A stretch of 64,000 bases of DNA from the NCBI GenBank assembly GCA_945888065.1, contig CAMCZU010000001.1:62001-126000 (forward strand), read 5' to 3'. The number at the start of each line of letters is the position of its first letter. The first letter of the stretch is position 1. Origin of the DNA: Rickettsia typhi. Lineage in GTDB: Bacteria; Pseudomonadota; Alphaproteobacteria; WRAU01; Hepatincolaceae. Of this stretch, positions 53,046 through 63,075 are shown piece by piece. Below the pieces are notes generated by a model. That model made no database searches. It saw only the letters and a list, made by a program, of their open reading frames with translations, and was not told the DNA's origin. Position numbers and translations under genes: made by a program.

Positions 53046-54209
53046 ATGAAAAAAATTAATCCAATTTTTATTTTAGCTTTAATGACAGCTGTTGATATGA
53101 TAGGTTTTGGAATTATATTTCCACTTCTTCCTATTATGCAAGTTAAATTTGGTATGGATTCTAGACAATTAGGATATTTAGCATCTGTTTTTGCAGTATC
53201 TGGGTTAGTTGGAACAATATTATTTGGATATTTAAGTGATAAAATAGGTAGAAAAATTTTACTTTATGTTCCATTTTTTTTATTATCTATAACTTATTTA
53301 ATGACAGCCTATGCAACAACATACATAGATTTATTGATTCTAAGAGCTTTAGGTGGTTTTTTATCAGGCAATTTGTCTGTTGCATTTGCAGCAGCTTCTG
53401 ATATTTCAAAACCTGAAGATAAGTTTAAAAATATGGGAATTTTGGGAGCATCTTTTGGGTTAGGATTTATGTTTGGTCCAGCGATTGGAGGTTTTTTAGC
53501 AGGTAATTCTAACAATTTAAATCTTGTAAATTTACAAATACCATTTGTTTTTGCATTTTGCATTACATTGGTTTCTGGATTAATTGCATTATTATTTTTT
53601 AAAGAAAGTTTATCAAAAAAAGATAGACTAGAAGATAAAACAAGCAATGTTATAAGTTCTTTAATTGAAGTATTAAAAAATAAAAAAATCTTATTTTTTA
53701 CTTATTTAAGTATTTTATTATCTTTGATTTTATCTGGTGTTGAAGTATATTTAGGTCCTTGGCTTAAAGATTTGTTTAATTTTACATCTCAAGATATTGG
53801 CATATATTGGGGGATTTTTGCATTGTGTATTACTATATCTCAGCTAACATTAACACGATTTTTAAATGCAAAAACTGCTATTATTATTGGATTTTTTGTA
53901 TTTAGTGCTTCCCAATTTATGTTGCTAATTACAAATAATCTATATCTATTAGGCTTAAATACATTGCTAATGACTTTTGCTATGGGAATTATTTTCCCTA
54001 GTATTAATGTTGGTATTTCTTCAGAAGGTGCTAAAAATCAGCAAGGTTTGATTTTTGGAATTAATCAATCTGTAGGCAACATAGGTAGAATTTTAGGTCC
54101 ATATATTTTAGGAATACTATACAGCTATCACCCTGATTATGCTTGGATTTTTATTGGAATTATTTCAATAATAACAGCTTTATTTACTTTAAAATTTTTG
54201 CAACATTAA
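53046..54209 (+). CDS. MFS exporter, copy 2
   Basis: A 387-residue, twelve-helix DHA1-type transporter related to the genes at 51561 and 54230. Marks: DMIGFGIIFPLLPIM, GYLSDKIGRK, GFMFGPAIGGFLAG and the C-terminal NQQGLIFGINQSVGNIGRILGP. It directly follows rpmE. Substrate is unknown; similarity to tetracycline/bicyclomycin exporters does not prove resistance. Confidence 0.88.
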   Translation: MKKINPIFILALMTAVDMIGFGIIFPLLPIMQVKFGMDSRQLGYLASVFAVSGLVGTILFGYLSDKIGRKILLYVPFFLLSITYLMTAYATTYIDLLILRALGGFLSGNLSVAFAAASDISKPEDKFKNMGILGASFGLGFMFGPAIGGFLAGNSNNLNLVNLQIPFVFAFCITLVSGLIALLFFKESLSKKDRLEDKTSNVISSLIEVLKNKKILFFTYLSILLSLILSGVEVYLGPWLKDLFNFTSQDIGIYWGIFALCITISQLTLTRFLNAKTAIIIGFFVFSASQFMLLITNNLYLLGLNTLLMTFAMGIIFPSINVGISSEGAKNQQGLIFGINQSVGNIGRILGPYILGILYSYHPDYAWIFIGIISIITALFTLKFLQH

Positions 54210-54229
54210 TACATAAAGCTATATAGCAA

Positions 54230-55384
54230 ATGCCAATTTTATTTTTAATTACATTTATTTCTATGATGGGGTTTGGAGCAATATTTCCACTATTCCCATT
54301 ATTTAAGGTAAAATTTTCTCTAAATGACATTGAACTTGGTTATATTATATCTATATCTGCATTCTTTTCATTAATTGGAAGTTTATTTTTAGGATGGCTT
54401 AGTGATAAAATTGGAAGAAAATTACCTTTAGCTTTACCTATGTTTGGATTAGCTATATCTTATTATTTTACTGCCACAGCGGATAATATCACATCGTTTT
54501 TTATTTTAAGGATTTTAAGCGGTTTTTTTATAGGTAATTTTGCAGTAGCTTTTGCTTCAGCTTCAGATATGTCTACTCCTCAAACTCGTATTAAGTATAT
54601 GGGACTCATTGGTGGATCTTTTGGGTTAGGCTTTGTATTTGGACCTGCTATTGGTGGATATTTTGCAGGTGGAAGTAATAATATATCTAGCATTGATTTT
54701 GCAACTCCATTTAATATTTCTGCTTTTTCGTGTTTATTTGTAGGTTTTTTATGTTTATTCTTTTTTAAAGAAACACTTTTACCAAATGAAAGAAAAATTA
54801 AAATTGATTCTGATAATATATTTAAACAATTAAAAAAATTATTTATAAATAATGAGTTTTTATTTTTTACTATTATTGCTTTGATTTTCAATACTTTATC
54901 TTCTGGTATTCAAGTTTTTCTAGGTATTTACTTAAATATTAGCTTAGATTACACACCAAGAGATATTGGATTTTATTGGGGAATATATGGAATTTTAATG
55001 TCTTTAACACAAATTTTCTTCACAAAATATTTTAATACTAAAAAAGCTTTAATATATGGATTTTTATCTTATGGTATATCTGTTGGATTACTATCTTTTG
55101 CTACAAATACATATTGGTTAATTTTACCTACGCTTGGTATGGTATTATCTTTTGCAATTATTGGACCTAATATTAATACCAATTTATCTTTGCAAGGAGA
55201 AAAAAATCAACAAGGAATTATTTTTGGAATAAATCAATCTTTTGGTAGCATTGGTAGAATATTAGGACCTAACTTACTAGCTTTTATTTATTACTACAAC
55301 CACAATATCATTTGGTTTTGTGTTAGTATTGTTTGTTTGATTACATCTATAGCTATATATTTACACATCAATAAAAAAAAATGA
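54230..55384 (+). CDS. MFS exporter, copy 3
   Basis: A 384-residue paralogue of the two preceding exporters: GFGAIFPLFPLF, GWLSDKIGRK, GFVFGPAIGGYFAG and NQQGIIFGINQSFGSIGRILGP. Copies 2 and 3 share these C-terminal motifs closely, so they probably arose by the more recent duplication. It starts 20 bases after copy 2 and is likely cotranscribed. Confidence 0.88.
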   Translation: MPILFLITFISMMGFGAIFPLFPLFKVKFSLNDIELGYIISISAFFSLIGSLFLGWLSDKIGRKLPLALPMFGLAISYYFTATADNITSFFILRILSGFFIGNFAVAFASASDMSTPQTRIKYMGLIGGSFGLGFVFGPAIGGYFAGGSNNISSIDFATPFNISAFSCLFVGFLCLFFFKETLLPNERKIKIDSDNIFKQLKKLFINNEFLFFTIIALIFNTLSSGIQVFLGIYLNISLDYTPRDIGFYWGIYGILMSLTQIFFTKYFNTKKALIYGFLSYGISVGLLSFATNTYWLILPTLGMVLSFAIIGPNINTNLSLQGEKNQQGIIFGINQSFGSIGRILGPNLLAFIYYYNHNIIWFCVSIVCLITSIAIYLHINKKK

Positions 55385-55456
55385 TTTTTCTAAAAAAATA
55401 GAATATAATTTATATTATCTAAGAATTTTTATATAAAATTAAAAAAGGAGTCTTTT

Positions 55457-55996
55457 ATGTCAAAACCTTTAATGCCTAAAGCTACAGCAGTTTGGTTAAT
55501 TGAAAATACCAAATTAACTTTTAAACAAATTGCAGATTTTTGTATGTTGCATGTAATTGAAATAGAAGCATTAGCAAATGAAGAGCATTTTCGTTCTTTA
55601 AAAGGAATTAACCCAATTTCAAGTGGTGAACTAACAGAAGATAGTATAAAAAGATCTGAGGATGATGAAAATTTACCCCTACAATATGCAAATAATGATG
55701 AATATAATAAATATGTAAAATCTTTAAAAAAAGACAATACAAAGCAAAGTAAATTTAAAAGAAAAAATAAACCAGAAGCTATTTTATGGTTAGTATTAAA
55801 CTACAAACATATAAATGACTACCAAATTGCTAAGTTATTAAGCACTACAACAAATACAATTAAATCTATTCGTTCTAAAAGTTATTGGAATTACAAAAAC
55901 TTATCACCTAAAAATCCAGTAACACTAGATCTTTGCTCTGAAGAAGATCTATACAAAATTTTACATAATACAAAAGAAGAACATACACAAATTTAA
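55457..55996 (+). CDS. trcR: Cell cycle transcriptional regulator TrcR (DUF1013)
   Basis: The DUF1013 family is confined to alphaproteobacteria; Caulobacter TrcR binds RNA polymerase and cell-cycle promoters. The 179-residue protein opens KPLMPKATAVWLIENTKLTF, has EIEALANEEHFRSLKGINPI and a second helix-turn-helix-like part (KPEAILWLVLNYKHINDYQIAKLL in pattern). AAAAGGAG lies nine bases before the ATG. It is a good taxonomic marker for the window. Confidence 0.88.
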   Translation: MSKPLMPKATAVWLIENTKLTFKQIADFCMLHVIEIEALANEEHFRSLKGINPISSGELTEDSIKRSEDDENLPLQYANNDEYNKYVKSLKKDNTKQSKFKRKNKPEAILWLVLNYKHINDYQIAKLLSTTTNTIKSIRSKSYWNYKNLSPKNPVTLDLCSEEDLYKILHNTKEEHTQI

Positions 55997-56013
55997 TATA
56001 CAAAATTTGAAAT

Positions 56014-56041
56014 AAGAGGTAAATTAAATTATTTACCTCTT
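56014..56041. terminator. Bidirectional terminator between trcR and pfkA
   Basis: An 11-base perfect inverted repeat (56014-56024 with 56031-56041, six-base loop) sits between convergent genes, extended by outer TATACAA/TTGTATA arms. A/T-rich flanks on both sides allow termination in either direction. Confidence 0.6.
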
Positions 56042-56055
56042 GTATAAATAAATAA

Positions 56056-57171
56056 TTATTTATCTCCAAATGATATTCCAACACCTCTTGCTGTATTAAC
56101 TAAATCACCATTAATATCAACTTCGCCTGTTGTATTTACAATTTCATTTAAATCAACATCAATAACTTTTCTATTCATCCAACCTACTACTCTTTTTGTT
56201 TTACCTGAAGCTAGTAAATCAACAGCCTTTACTCCAAAAGCTGTGCCAATAATTCTATCTAAAGGAATTGGCGATCCACCCCTTTGTGTATGACCTAAAA
56301 CAGTTACACGAGTTTCAAATCCTGTTAATTTTTCAATTGCATCACCAATAACATAACCAACTCCACCATATTTTTTATTATCTTGACCCGCAGAAAAAGT
56401 TTGCAATCCATCTTTACTACGCGCTGCCTCAGATACTACAATAATTGAATAATCCCTTCCAGATTGATAAATTTGTTTAACTTTCTCAGCTACAATATTA
56501 ATATCATATGGAATTTCAGGAATTAAAATTACATCTGCCCCAGATGCAATACCAGAAGATAGTGCAATATGTCCAACATCACGACCCATTACCTCAGCAA
56601 CCATAACTCTTTTATGGCTTAAAGCAGTATCATGCAATCTTTCAATACTTTCAACAGCAACATTAACAGCTGTCATATATCCAATGGGAAATTCTGTAAA
56701 TGGAACATCATTATCAATAGTTTTAGGTATACCTATAAATCTAATATTTCCAAGATTAGTTAATTTTTCAATTATTCTCATACTTCCATCACCACCTATA
56801 GCAATTAAAGCATCTAATCCTAGTTCTTTATAACCATCTACAATTTCCTGAGATCTATCTTTAAAGCTACCATCTATCATTGGATAGTTAAATGGATCAC
56901 CTTTATTGATTGTTTTTAACAAAGTTCCACCAGTGCGTAATAAATCAACCCCAGTATTAGTTAAATCTAATTTAGTATATTTCATAGGTCTTTGCATTAA
57001 TCCAACTGTTCCTTCGTGTATGCCAAACACCTCCCAACCAAACTGATGAGCACGTCTTACAACTGCCCTAATAGCAGAATTTAACCCCGAACAATCTCCA
57101 CCACTAGTTAAGACACCTATTTTTTTTATATTAACCATTTTTTCCTCATTGTTTAAATCTTGATTATTCAT
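56056..57171 (-). CDS. pfkA: 6-phosphofructokinase (PfkA superfamily)
   Basis: The 371-residue enzyme phosphorylates fructose 6-phosphate. It has GVLTSGGDCSGLNSAIRA, the nucleotide loop IGGDGSMR, the catalytic segment PKTIDNDVPFT, MGRDVGHIAL and LGHTQRGGSP. Gly follows GGD, as in ATP enzymes, but Lys replaces the Gly of PGTIDND, as in pyrophosphate enzymes; this combination is known in one subgroup of ATP-type PFKs, so the donor is uncertain. PFK is rare among Rickettsiales. Confidence 0.92.
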   Translation of the reverse strand: MNNQDLNNEEKMVNIKKIGVLTSGGDCSGLNSAIRAVVRRAHQFGWEVFGIHEGTVGLMQRPMKYTKLDLTNTGVDLLRTGGTLLKTINKGDPFNYPMIDGSFKDRSQEIVDGYKELGLDALIAIGGDGSMRIIEKLTNLGNIRFIGIPKTIDNDVPFTEFPIGYMTAVNVAVESIERLHDTALSHKRVMVAEVMGRDVGHIALSSGIASGADVILIPEIPYDINIVAEKVKQIYQSGRDYSIIVVSEAARSKDGLQTFSAGQDNKKYGGVGYVIGDAIEKLTGFETRVTVLGHTQRGGSPIPLDRIIGTAFGVKAVDLLASGKTKRVVGWMNRKVIDVDLNEIVNTTGEVDINGDLVNTARGVGISFGDK

Positions 57172-57300
57172 AATTATATCTTAAATAATTAATTAAAGTA
57201 AAGATTTTAATATAATTAATTATTAGTTGCAAACGGCTATATTTTTATATATTATGAATAGTGATAATATGTTTTATGCAAAGGGGGTGACTATAAGTCA

Positions 57301-57507
57301 ATGGTAACTGTTAATGTAAGAGAAAACAATGTAGAGCAATCTTTAAGAATCTTAAAAAAGAAACTTCAAAGAGAAGGTATTTTTAGAGAACTAAAGCTAA
57401 GAACTGGTTTTGAAAAGCCCTCTAAAAAGAAAACTAGAGAAAAATCTGAAGCAATAAGAAGATCAAGAAAACTTGCTCGTAAAAAAGTAGAAAAACAAGG
57501 TTTTTAA
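57301..57507 (+). CDS. rpsU: 30S ribosomal protein bS21
   Basis: A 68-residue bS21, basic, with [20 protein letters not shown] (in part) and a C-terminal Lys/Arg-rich helix. A strong AAGGGGGTGA Shine-Dalgarno lies about a dozen bases upstream of ATG 57301. bS21 helps the 30S subunit bind mRNA. It converges on pntB across a terminator. Confidence 0.93.
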   Translation: MVTVNVRENNVEQSLRILKKKLQREGIFRELKLRTGFEKPSKKKTREKSEAIRRSRKLARKKVEKQGF

Positions 57508-57520
57508 TCAAAAATATTTT

Positions 57521-57555
57521 AAAAAGCTATAAAAATTAATATTTTATAGCTTTTT
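57521..57555. terminator. Bidirectional terminator between rpsU and pntB
   Basis: A perfect 14-base inverted repeat (57521-57534 with 57542-57555, seven-base loop) starts with a run of A and ends with a run of T, giving a terminator usable in both directions between these convergent genes. Confidence 0.8.
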
Positions 57556-57561
57556 AAATAT

Positions 57562-58959
57562 TTAATCTAAAGAATTAACAATTGATTCAGTAATTGCTTT
57601 TGCATCACCTAAAAGCATTATAGTATTGTTTTTATAAAACAAATCATTATCAACTCCACTATATCCAACCCCCATAGATCTTTTTACAAACAATACAATT
57701 TTAGCTTTTTCTACATCTAAAATAGGCATACCATAAATTGGACTATTTTTATCTGTTTTAGCAGCTGGATTAGTAATATCATTTGCACCTATTACATAAA
57801 CAACATCAGCACTAATAAACTCATTATTAATTTGTTCTAATTCAAATACATCATCATAAGGTATATTTGCCTCAGCTAGTAATACATTCATATGCCCTGG
57901 CATTCTTCCTGCTACTGGATGAATAGCATATTTAACATCAACACCGCGATTTTTTAATTTATCTACCATCTCTTTAAGAACATATTGAGCTGAAGATACA
58001 GCCATACCATAGCCAGGAACAATAATAACTTTAGATGCATTTTCTAACATAAAACTTGCATCTACCCCGCTACCTATTTTATAAGGCTTTTGCTCTTTTT
58101 GGTTAGCATTACTATTCACAGAAGAAGTTTTAGTAGATCCAAAAATTACATTTAAAATTGATCTATTCATAGCTTTGCACATAATATACGATAAAATTGC
58201 ACCAGAAGATCCAACTAACGCACCTATAATAATTAAAGCTGGATTAGACAATGTAAACCCAATACCCGATGCAGACCATCCAGAATAAGAATTTAACATA
58301 GAAACCACAACTGGCATATCTGCTCCCCCAATAGGGATAATCAATAACACACCTAATACTATAGATAATATAACAATCAACCAAATATATGTTGAATCTG
58401 ATGATATACATAGCATTAAAACAAAGATACATATAAATAATGCTAACACAAAATTTATTATATTATGAAATTTAAAAATAATAGGAGAACCACCTATTAA
58501 GCCACCTAGCTTACCAAATGCAATTAAAGATCCAGAAAAAGTAATGCCTCCAATTGCTATTCCTATTGACATTTCTATTAAACTTTTTAAATCAATTATT
58601 GTTAAACCATCTTTAATTATACTAATATGAAAAATTTGAGGGTTATAAAAAGTTGCAATAGCTACTAATACAGCTGATAAGCCTACAAATGAATGAAATA
58701 AAGCCATTAATTCTGGTAATTTAGTCATATCTATTTTATAAGAAATAAAAGCACCGATACTTCCACCTATAAACAAAGCTAATACAATCATTTTATAATC
58801 TACTATAGATGGCAAAACCATAGTGGTTATAACTGCTATGGTTATACCTGTAATACCATACAAAACACCTTTTAAAGAAGTTTTTGGAGAATTAAGACCA
58901 CTTAAAGATAAAATTGCCAACATAGCAGACAACAAATAAAACAAACCATATATAAACAT
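57562..58959 (-). CDS. pntB: NAD(P) transhydrogenase subunit beta
   Basis: PntB spans the membrane and binds NADP(H); the complex uses proton flow to make NADPH. The 465-residue protein has about nine helices (domain II) and the NADP domain III with VIIVPGYGMAVSSAQY, GRMPGHMNVLLAEA and YVIGANDITNPAA, ending GDAKAITESIVNSL. The upstream genes code for the two alpha parts. Confidence 0.95.
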   Translation of the reverse strand: MFIYGLFYLLSAMLAILSLSGLNSPKTSLKGVLYGITGITIAVITTMVLPSIVDYKMIVLALFIGGSIGAFISYKIDMTKLPELMALFHSFVGLSAVLVAIATFYNPQIFHISIIKDGLTIIDLKSLIEMSIGIAIGGITFSGSLIAFGKLGGLIGGSPIIFKFHNIINFVLALFICIFVLMLCISSDSTYIWLIVILSIVLGVLLIIPIGGADMPVVVSMLNSYSGWSASGIGFTLSNPALIIIGALVGSSGAILSYIMCKAMNRSILNVIFGSTKTSSVNSNANQKEQKPYKIGSGVDASFMLENASKVIIVPGYGMAVSSAQYVLKEMVDKLKNRGVDVKYAIHPVAGRMPGHMNVLLAEANIPYDDVFELEQINNEFISADVVYVIGANDITNPAAKTDKNSPIYGMPILDVEKAKIVLFVKRSMGVGYSGVDNDLFYKNNTIMLLGDAKAITESIVNSLD

Positions 58960-58980
58960 ATAAAATCACCTATATTTTTA

Positions 58981-59265
58981 TTATTTTTTAATTTTCTTTT
59001 TAAACATTTTAATCATTCTATAAGTTATAATGAAACCACCAAAAATATTAATAAAAGCTAATATTAAAGCAATAAAGCCAAATATAGAAGATAAATCCAT
59101 AACAGCAGAACCACTTGCTATTATTGCCCCTACAATCACAATAGATGAAATAGCATTAGTAAGAGACATTAAAGGAGAGTGCAAGGCAGGAGTAACATTC
59201 CAAATAACATAAAAACCTATAAAACACGATAAAATAAAAATAATTAATAAATATAAAAATTCCAT
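58981..59265 (-). CDS. pntA2: NAD(P) transhydrogenase subunit alpha part 2
   Basis: A 94-residue membrane protein with three to four helices, including VIWNVTPALHSPLMSLTNAISS, the characteristic first part of transhydrogenase domain II. In many alphaproteobacteria the alpha subunit is split into PntAA (pntA1) and PntAB (this gene). It lies 21 bases from pntB and four from pntA1. Confidence 0.92.
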   Translation of the reverse strand: MEFLYLLIIFILSCFIGFYVIWNVTPALHSPLMSLTNAISSIVIVGAIIASGSAVMDLSSIFGFIALILAFINIFGGFIITYRMIKMFKKKIKK

Positions 59266-59269
59266 TTCA

Positions 59270-60379
59270 CTAATTTCCTTCTATAAAAAATTTATTAACA
59301 ATAACACCATCTTTACTCAATAAACTACCTATAATAATTTCATCATCATAATTAATATCTAAAATTCCACTATCTTTAATATGTGGAGATAAAAAATTAA
59401 AAACATTTTTTGCAAATAGCTTAGATGCATCAGATGGAATAGAATTAATAATATTATAACCAATAATTTTTATTCCATTTTTTTCTATTATTTTATTAGG
59501 TTGAGAAAAAACGCAATTACCCCCACTAAAAACTGCTAAATCTACAATAACAGAGCCTTTTTTTATAACCTGAAACATTTCCTCGTCAATTAATATAGGA
59601 GGCTTTTTCCCTAAAATTAAAGCAGTAGTAATTATAATATCTTGCTTTGAAATGTGATTTAACAATACTTCTCTTTCTTTTTGTTTATAATCATCACTCA
59701 TTTGCTTTGCATAAACACCAGAAATATTTTCTTTAGAATCAACACAAATAAATTTAGCACCTAAGCTTTCTACTTGCTCTTTAGTATCTGCTCTAACATC
59801 ATATGCACTAACAATGCAACCTAATCTTTTTGCTGTTGCAATTGCCTGAAGACCAGCAACCCCAGCCCCAATAATAAATGCTTTAGCAGGGGGTATGCTT
59901 CCTGCAGATGTTATCATCATTGGTAATACAAAGCCACCTAAATAACTTGCTTGAATAACAGAATGATATCCAACTAAATTGCTTTGTGATGATAGAATAT
60001 CCATTGATTGCGCTCTTGAAATACGAGGTATTAATTCTAATGCGTATGCTTGAATTTTCTTTGTTTTTAACAAATCAAATAATTTTTGATTATCAAAAGA
60101 ATTCATATGGCATATTAAAATTGATTTATCTTTAAATAACATTAATTCTTCTAAATCAGGAGCATTTATTTTAATAATAATATCACAATTATAAACAATA
60201 ACTTTATCACTTAAAATACCACCTGCATTTTGATATTCTAAATTAGAAAAATTAGATTTTATACCGCAATCATTCTCAAAAAAAACTTCAAATCCCTTTT
60301 GAACTAAATTATTAACAATATTAGGAGTAATTGATACCCTATATTCATTACTATCTTCTTTTAAAATACCAATTTTCAT
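59270..60379 (-). CDS. pntA1: NAD(P) transhydrogenase subunit alpha part 1
   Basis: The NAD(H)-binding domain I protein, related to alanine dehydrogenase. It has MKIGILKEDSNEYRVSITP at the start, RISRAQSMDILSSQSN, IIGAGVAGLQAIATAKRLG (Rossmann loop) and DVRADTKEQVESLGA. I start at ATG 60379 (369 aa), preceded by AGGAAAATT; an upstream start at 60433 would overlap the neighbouring MFS gene and adds residues with no homology. Confidence 0.93.
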   Translation of the reverse strand: MKIGILKEDSNEYRVSITPNIVNNLVQKGFEVFFENDCGIKSNFSNLEYQNAGGILSDKVIVYNCDIIIKINAPDLEELMLFKDKSILICHMNSFDNQKLFDLLKTKKIQAYALELIPRISRAQSMDILSSQSNLVGYHSVIQASYLGGFVLPMMITSAGSIPPAKAFIIGAGVAGLQAIATAKRLGCIVSAYDVRADTKEQVESLGAKFICVDSKENISGVYAKQMSDDYKQKEREVLLNHISKQDIIITTALILGKKPPILIDEEMFQVIKKGSVIVDLAVFSGGNCVFSQPNKIIEKNGIKIIGYNIINSIPSDASKLFAKNVFNFLSPHIKDSGILDINYDDEIIIGSLLSKDGVIVNKFFIEGN

Positions 60380-60389
60380 AATTTTCCTA

Positions 60390-61559
60390 TTAATTTTTAA
60401 TATTTTTAATAAACATTTTATTTGCAAGAACAATAATAAACATTAAAAATATCATTGCTGTAATTAAAAATACAATATAAGAATTATTTTCATCAAAAGC
60501 AAATATTTTTAATAAATATTTAAAAAACAAAGGTGAAACAAATTGACCCAAATAAAGACCGCTAAAAAAAATAACCAGTGCGCCAACTCTATTAACCTTA
60601 GAAGTTAATTCAGAAATCCTAGAAACCAAACCATTACCTAAACTTCCAAAACCTAACCCTAACAAAATTGAAGAAACATAGATAATATATAAATAATTAT
60701 TTAAAAAAGATAAAAATAAAAATGCTATACAAATAAAAGTAAATTGGCACAAATATAAAACATCATTAGAAATTTTTTTAATAGGAATCATAGCAAAATT
60801 AGACAAAACAGCAAACAACATATACAAACTTTGAGCATAAGCTGACTGCAAGTTCCCACCTAATTTATTTAACACAATTAAAAAAGAAATATTAGAAAAA
60901 TAAATAAAAACCAAAGTCATACATATAAAATAAAAAACACAAATCAACCATACCTTAGGCTTTAAAACAAATGAAAACAACATTGGATAAGTATGAACAG
61001 AATTTAATAAAGGATGAGGAACATACTTCCATAAAAACCATAAGGGTATAAAAGCAACAAAATGTACTAAAAATGCTAATCTCCAATGCAATTGTGATAA
61101 TAATCCAGCTAACAGCAAAATTACAACACCACCAACAAATGTTAATACCCCTGCATAAGATATCATTTTAAATCTTTTATTAGGAACAAAATAATCTGCA
61201 AATAAAGAATTAGAATATGGAACTACAAAACCTGCACCAACACCTAACATAACTCTAAAAAACATTAACCAGAAAATATTAAAAGATAAAATACAACCAA
61301 GTCCGCTAATAATATATAACAACAACCCAAAAATAACTAAATTTCTTTTCTTAAAATAAAAAGTTAAAATACTGCTTAAAAACAAGAAAGGAATAACAGC
61401 TAAAGATGGGAGTGTTAAAAACAATTTTGATAAAAAAGCACCATCACTGCCAACAAACTTTGCAACATCTGGCAAAATTGGTGATAAACCTGATCCAACT
61501 AAAATAGGAGTAAGAAAGATAGATAAAATTCCAGCTTTTAATTTAAAATTTTTAATCAT
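60390..61559 (-). CDS. MFS transporter, unrelated to the exporter trio
   Basis: A 389-residue major facilitator with about twelve helices. Marks include GSGLSPILPDVAKFVG, FFRVMLGVGAGFVVPYSNSLFADYF and GLGFGSLGNGLVSRISE. The pattern is nearer to CynX/YbfB or DHA-type permeases of low specificity than to the TetA-like genes at 51-55 kb. It lies one base from the S41 protease gene upstream and ten bases from pntA1. Confidence 0.83.
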   Translation of the reverse strand: MIKNFKLKAGILSIFLTPILVGSGLSPILPDVAKFVGSDGAFLSKLFLTLPSLAVIPFLFLSSILTFYFKKRNLVIFGLLLYIISGLGCILSFNIFWLMFFRVMLGVGAGFVVPYSNSLFADYFVPNKRFKMISYAGVLTFVGGVVILLLAGLLSQLHWRLAFLVHFVAFIPLWFLWKYVPHPLLNSVHTYPMLFSFVLKPKVWLICVFYFICMTLVFIYFSNISFLIVLNKLGGNLQSAYAQSLYMLFAVLSNFAMIPIKKISNDVLYLCQFTFICIAFLFLSFLNNYLYIIYVSSILLGLGFGSLGNGLVSRISELTSKVNRVGALVIFFSGLYLGQFVSPLFFKYLLKIFAFDENNSYIVFLITAMIFLMFIIVLANKMFIKNIKN

Positions 61560-61560
61560 T

Positions 61561-63003
61561 TTATTTTAATCTTTTTTTAAAACTCTCTATATTACTATTA
61601 GATTGCAAATACAAAATAGCACATCCTAAAATATAATCACTATTTTCATAATTAGATGGGCATTTTTTTTCAAGAACACTTATCTTTGGAGATCTAATAA
61701 CATTATTAATATCACTGGTTTTTAAATAATTTGGATAGTCTTTTTCTCTAAAAACTTTCGTCTTAGAATCTACTATTTCAATATCAGGAGCAATACCTAT
61801 ACCTTGAAATGTAGAATTCTTTGGTCCATAAAAAAGTTGAGTAGTAATATTAAAAATACTTTTATCACTTAAGTTATAACTACTTTGAACACTCCATTTT
61901 CCAAATGTTGATTCTCCCATTAAAACTGCTCTATTATTAATGGCTAAAGCACCAGATAGCAATTCTGAGGCAGAAGCAGATAGAGAGTTAATTAATACCA
62001 CAATTGGTATATCATCTTTAACTAATATTTTATTAATAGATAAAAAAGTTTTATTATAATTTTCGTCCCTACCCTTAATAGACACTATTTTTTCTCCAGA
62101 TAGAATATTATCAGCAACTAAAACAACAGCTGGTAAAAGCCCCCCTGGATTATTTCTTATATCAATAATAAGGCCATCTAGCGAATTTAAACTAGTAGCA
62201 TAAATAGCATTCCTAAACAAAGTAGCCGTGTCTTGATTAAAACTATTAATAACAATATAAGCATACTTATTATCATATATTTTATATTCCACAGAAGGCA
62301 CATAATAATCCCCTCTAGTTACTAATACATCTATTAATTCATCATCTCTTTTAAGGGTGATTTTAACAGTTGTGCCATCAGAACCCTTTATAGTATTTAT
62401 AATCTCATCTAGTTTATCATTTATAGTGATTTGCTTTGCATTTACTGCATAAATATAATCATTTTTTTGAATACCAGCTTTTTTAGCAGGAGAATTATCA
62501 AATACTTTAATAATTTTTAATAAATTTTTCGTTTTATCAAAATTAAACATTACCCCTATACCCTTATATTTGCCAGTTAAGTGAGATGTAAACTCATCTG
62601 CCTTAGATGGAATCATATATACAGTATGGGCATCTATAGAATTAAAAAGTGCTAACATAGTGTTTTGCATTAATGTTTTTGCTGAAACTTCTCTAGTTGT
62701 AGACTTTAATTTATCATTTTCTATTTTTAAATATTCAATTGCTTTATTTATTAAATCATCTTTAGCTTTATCATTATATTCATAAATATAATTTTTTATT
62801 AATAAATCATATGCTTCTTTAAAAATTTTTTCTTCTTCTTTAATATTCTTTTTTTCAGCATTTGAAATATATTGCTCATAGGCAGAAAAAAATTTAGATA
62901 AATGACTATCTGTAAAATTAAAAAAACTTAAAGCATTTAAAGTATTAAACACAAAAATACATAAAAAAACATTAATAATAATTGTGTATCTAACAAAAAA
63001 CAT
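61561..63003 (-). CDS. S41-family C-terminal processing protease, second paralogue
   Basis: A 480-residue exported protease with a signal peptide (1-25), a helical N-terminal domain, a PDZ domain (GIGVMFNF, NSPAKKAGIQKNDYIYAVN) and the catalytic dyad in INSLSASASELLSGAL (Ser) and STFGKWSVQS (Lys). The body is close in layout to CtpA at 7837 but with a longer N-terminal helical region and Cys-containing tail. It could mature a particular envelope or secreted protein. Confidence 0.88.
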   Translation of the reverse strand: MFFVRYTIIINVFLCIFVFNTLNALSFFNFTDSHLSKFFSAYEQYISNAEKKNIKEEEKIFKEAYDLLIKNYIYEYNDKAKDDLINKAIEYLKIENDKLKSTTREVSAKTLMQNTMLALFNSIDAHTVYMIPSKADEFTSHLTGKYKGIGVMFNFDKTKNLLKIIKVFDNSPAKKAGIQKNDYIYAVNAKQITINDKLDEIINTIKGSDGTTVKITLKRDDELIDVLVTRGDYYVPSVEYKIYDNKYAYIVINSFNQDTATLFRNAIYATSLNSLDGLIIDIRNNPGGLLPAVVLVADNILSGEKIVSIKGRDENYNKTFLSINKILVKDDIPIVVLINSLSASASELLSGALAINNRAVLMGESTFGKWSVQSSYNLSDKSIFNITTQLFYGPKNSTFQGIGIAPDIEIVDSKTKVFREKDYPNYLKTSDINNVIRSPKISVLEKKCPSNYENSDYILGCAILYLQSNSNIESFKKRLK

Positions 63004-63075
63004 AAAAACCTACATTAAACTTATTGACATATATTGTGATTATATAATATTTTAATAAACTATTCACCTGATTAT

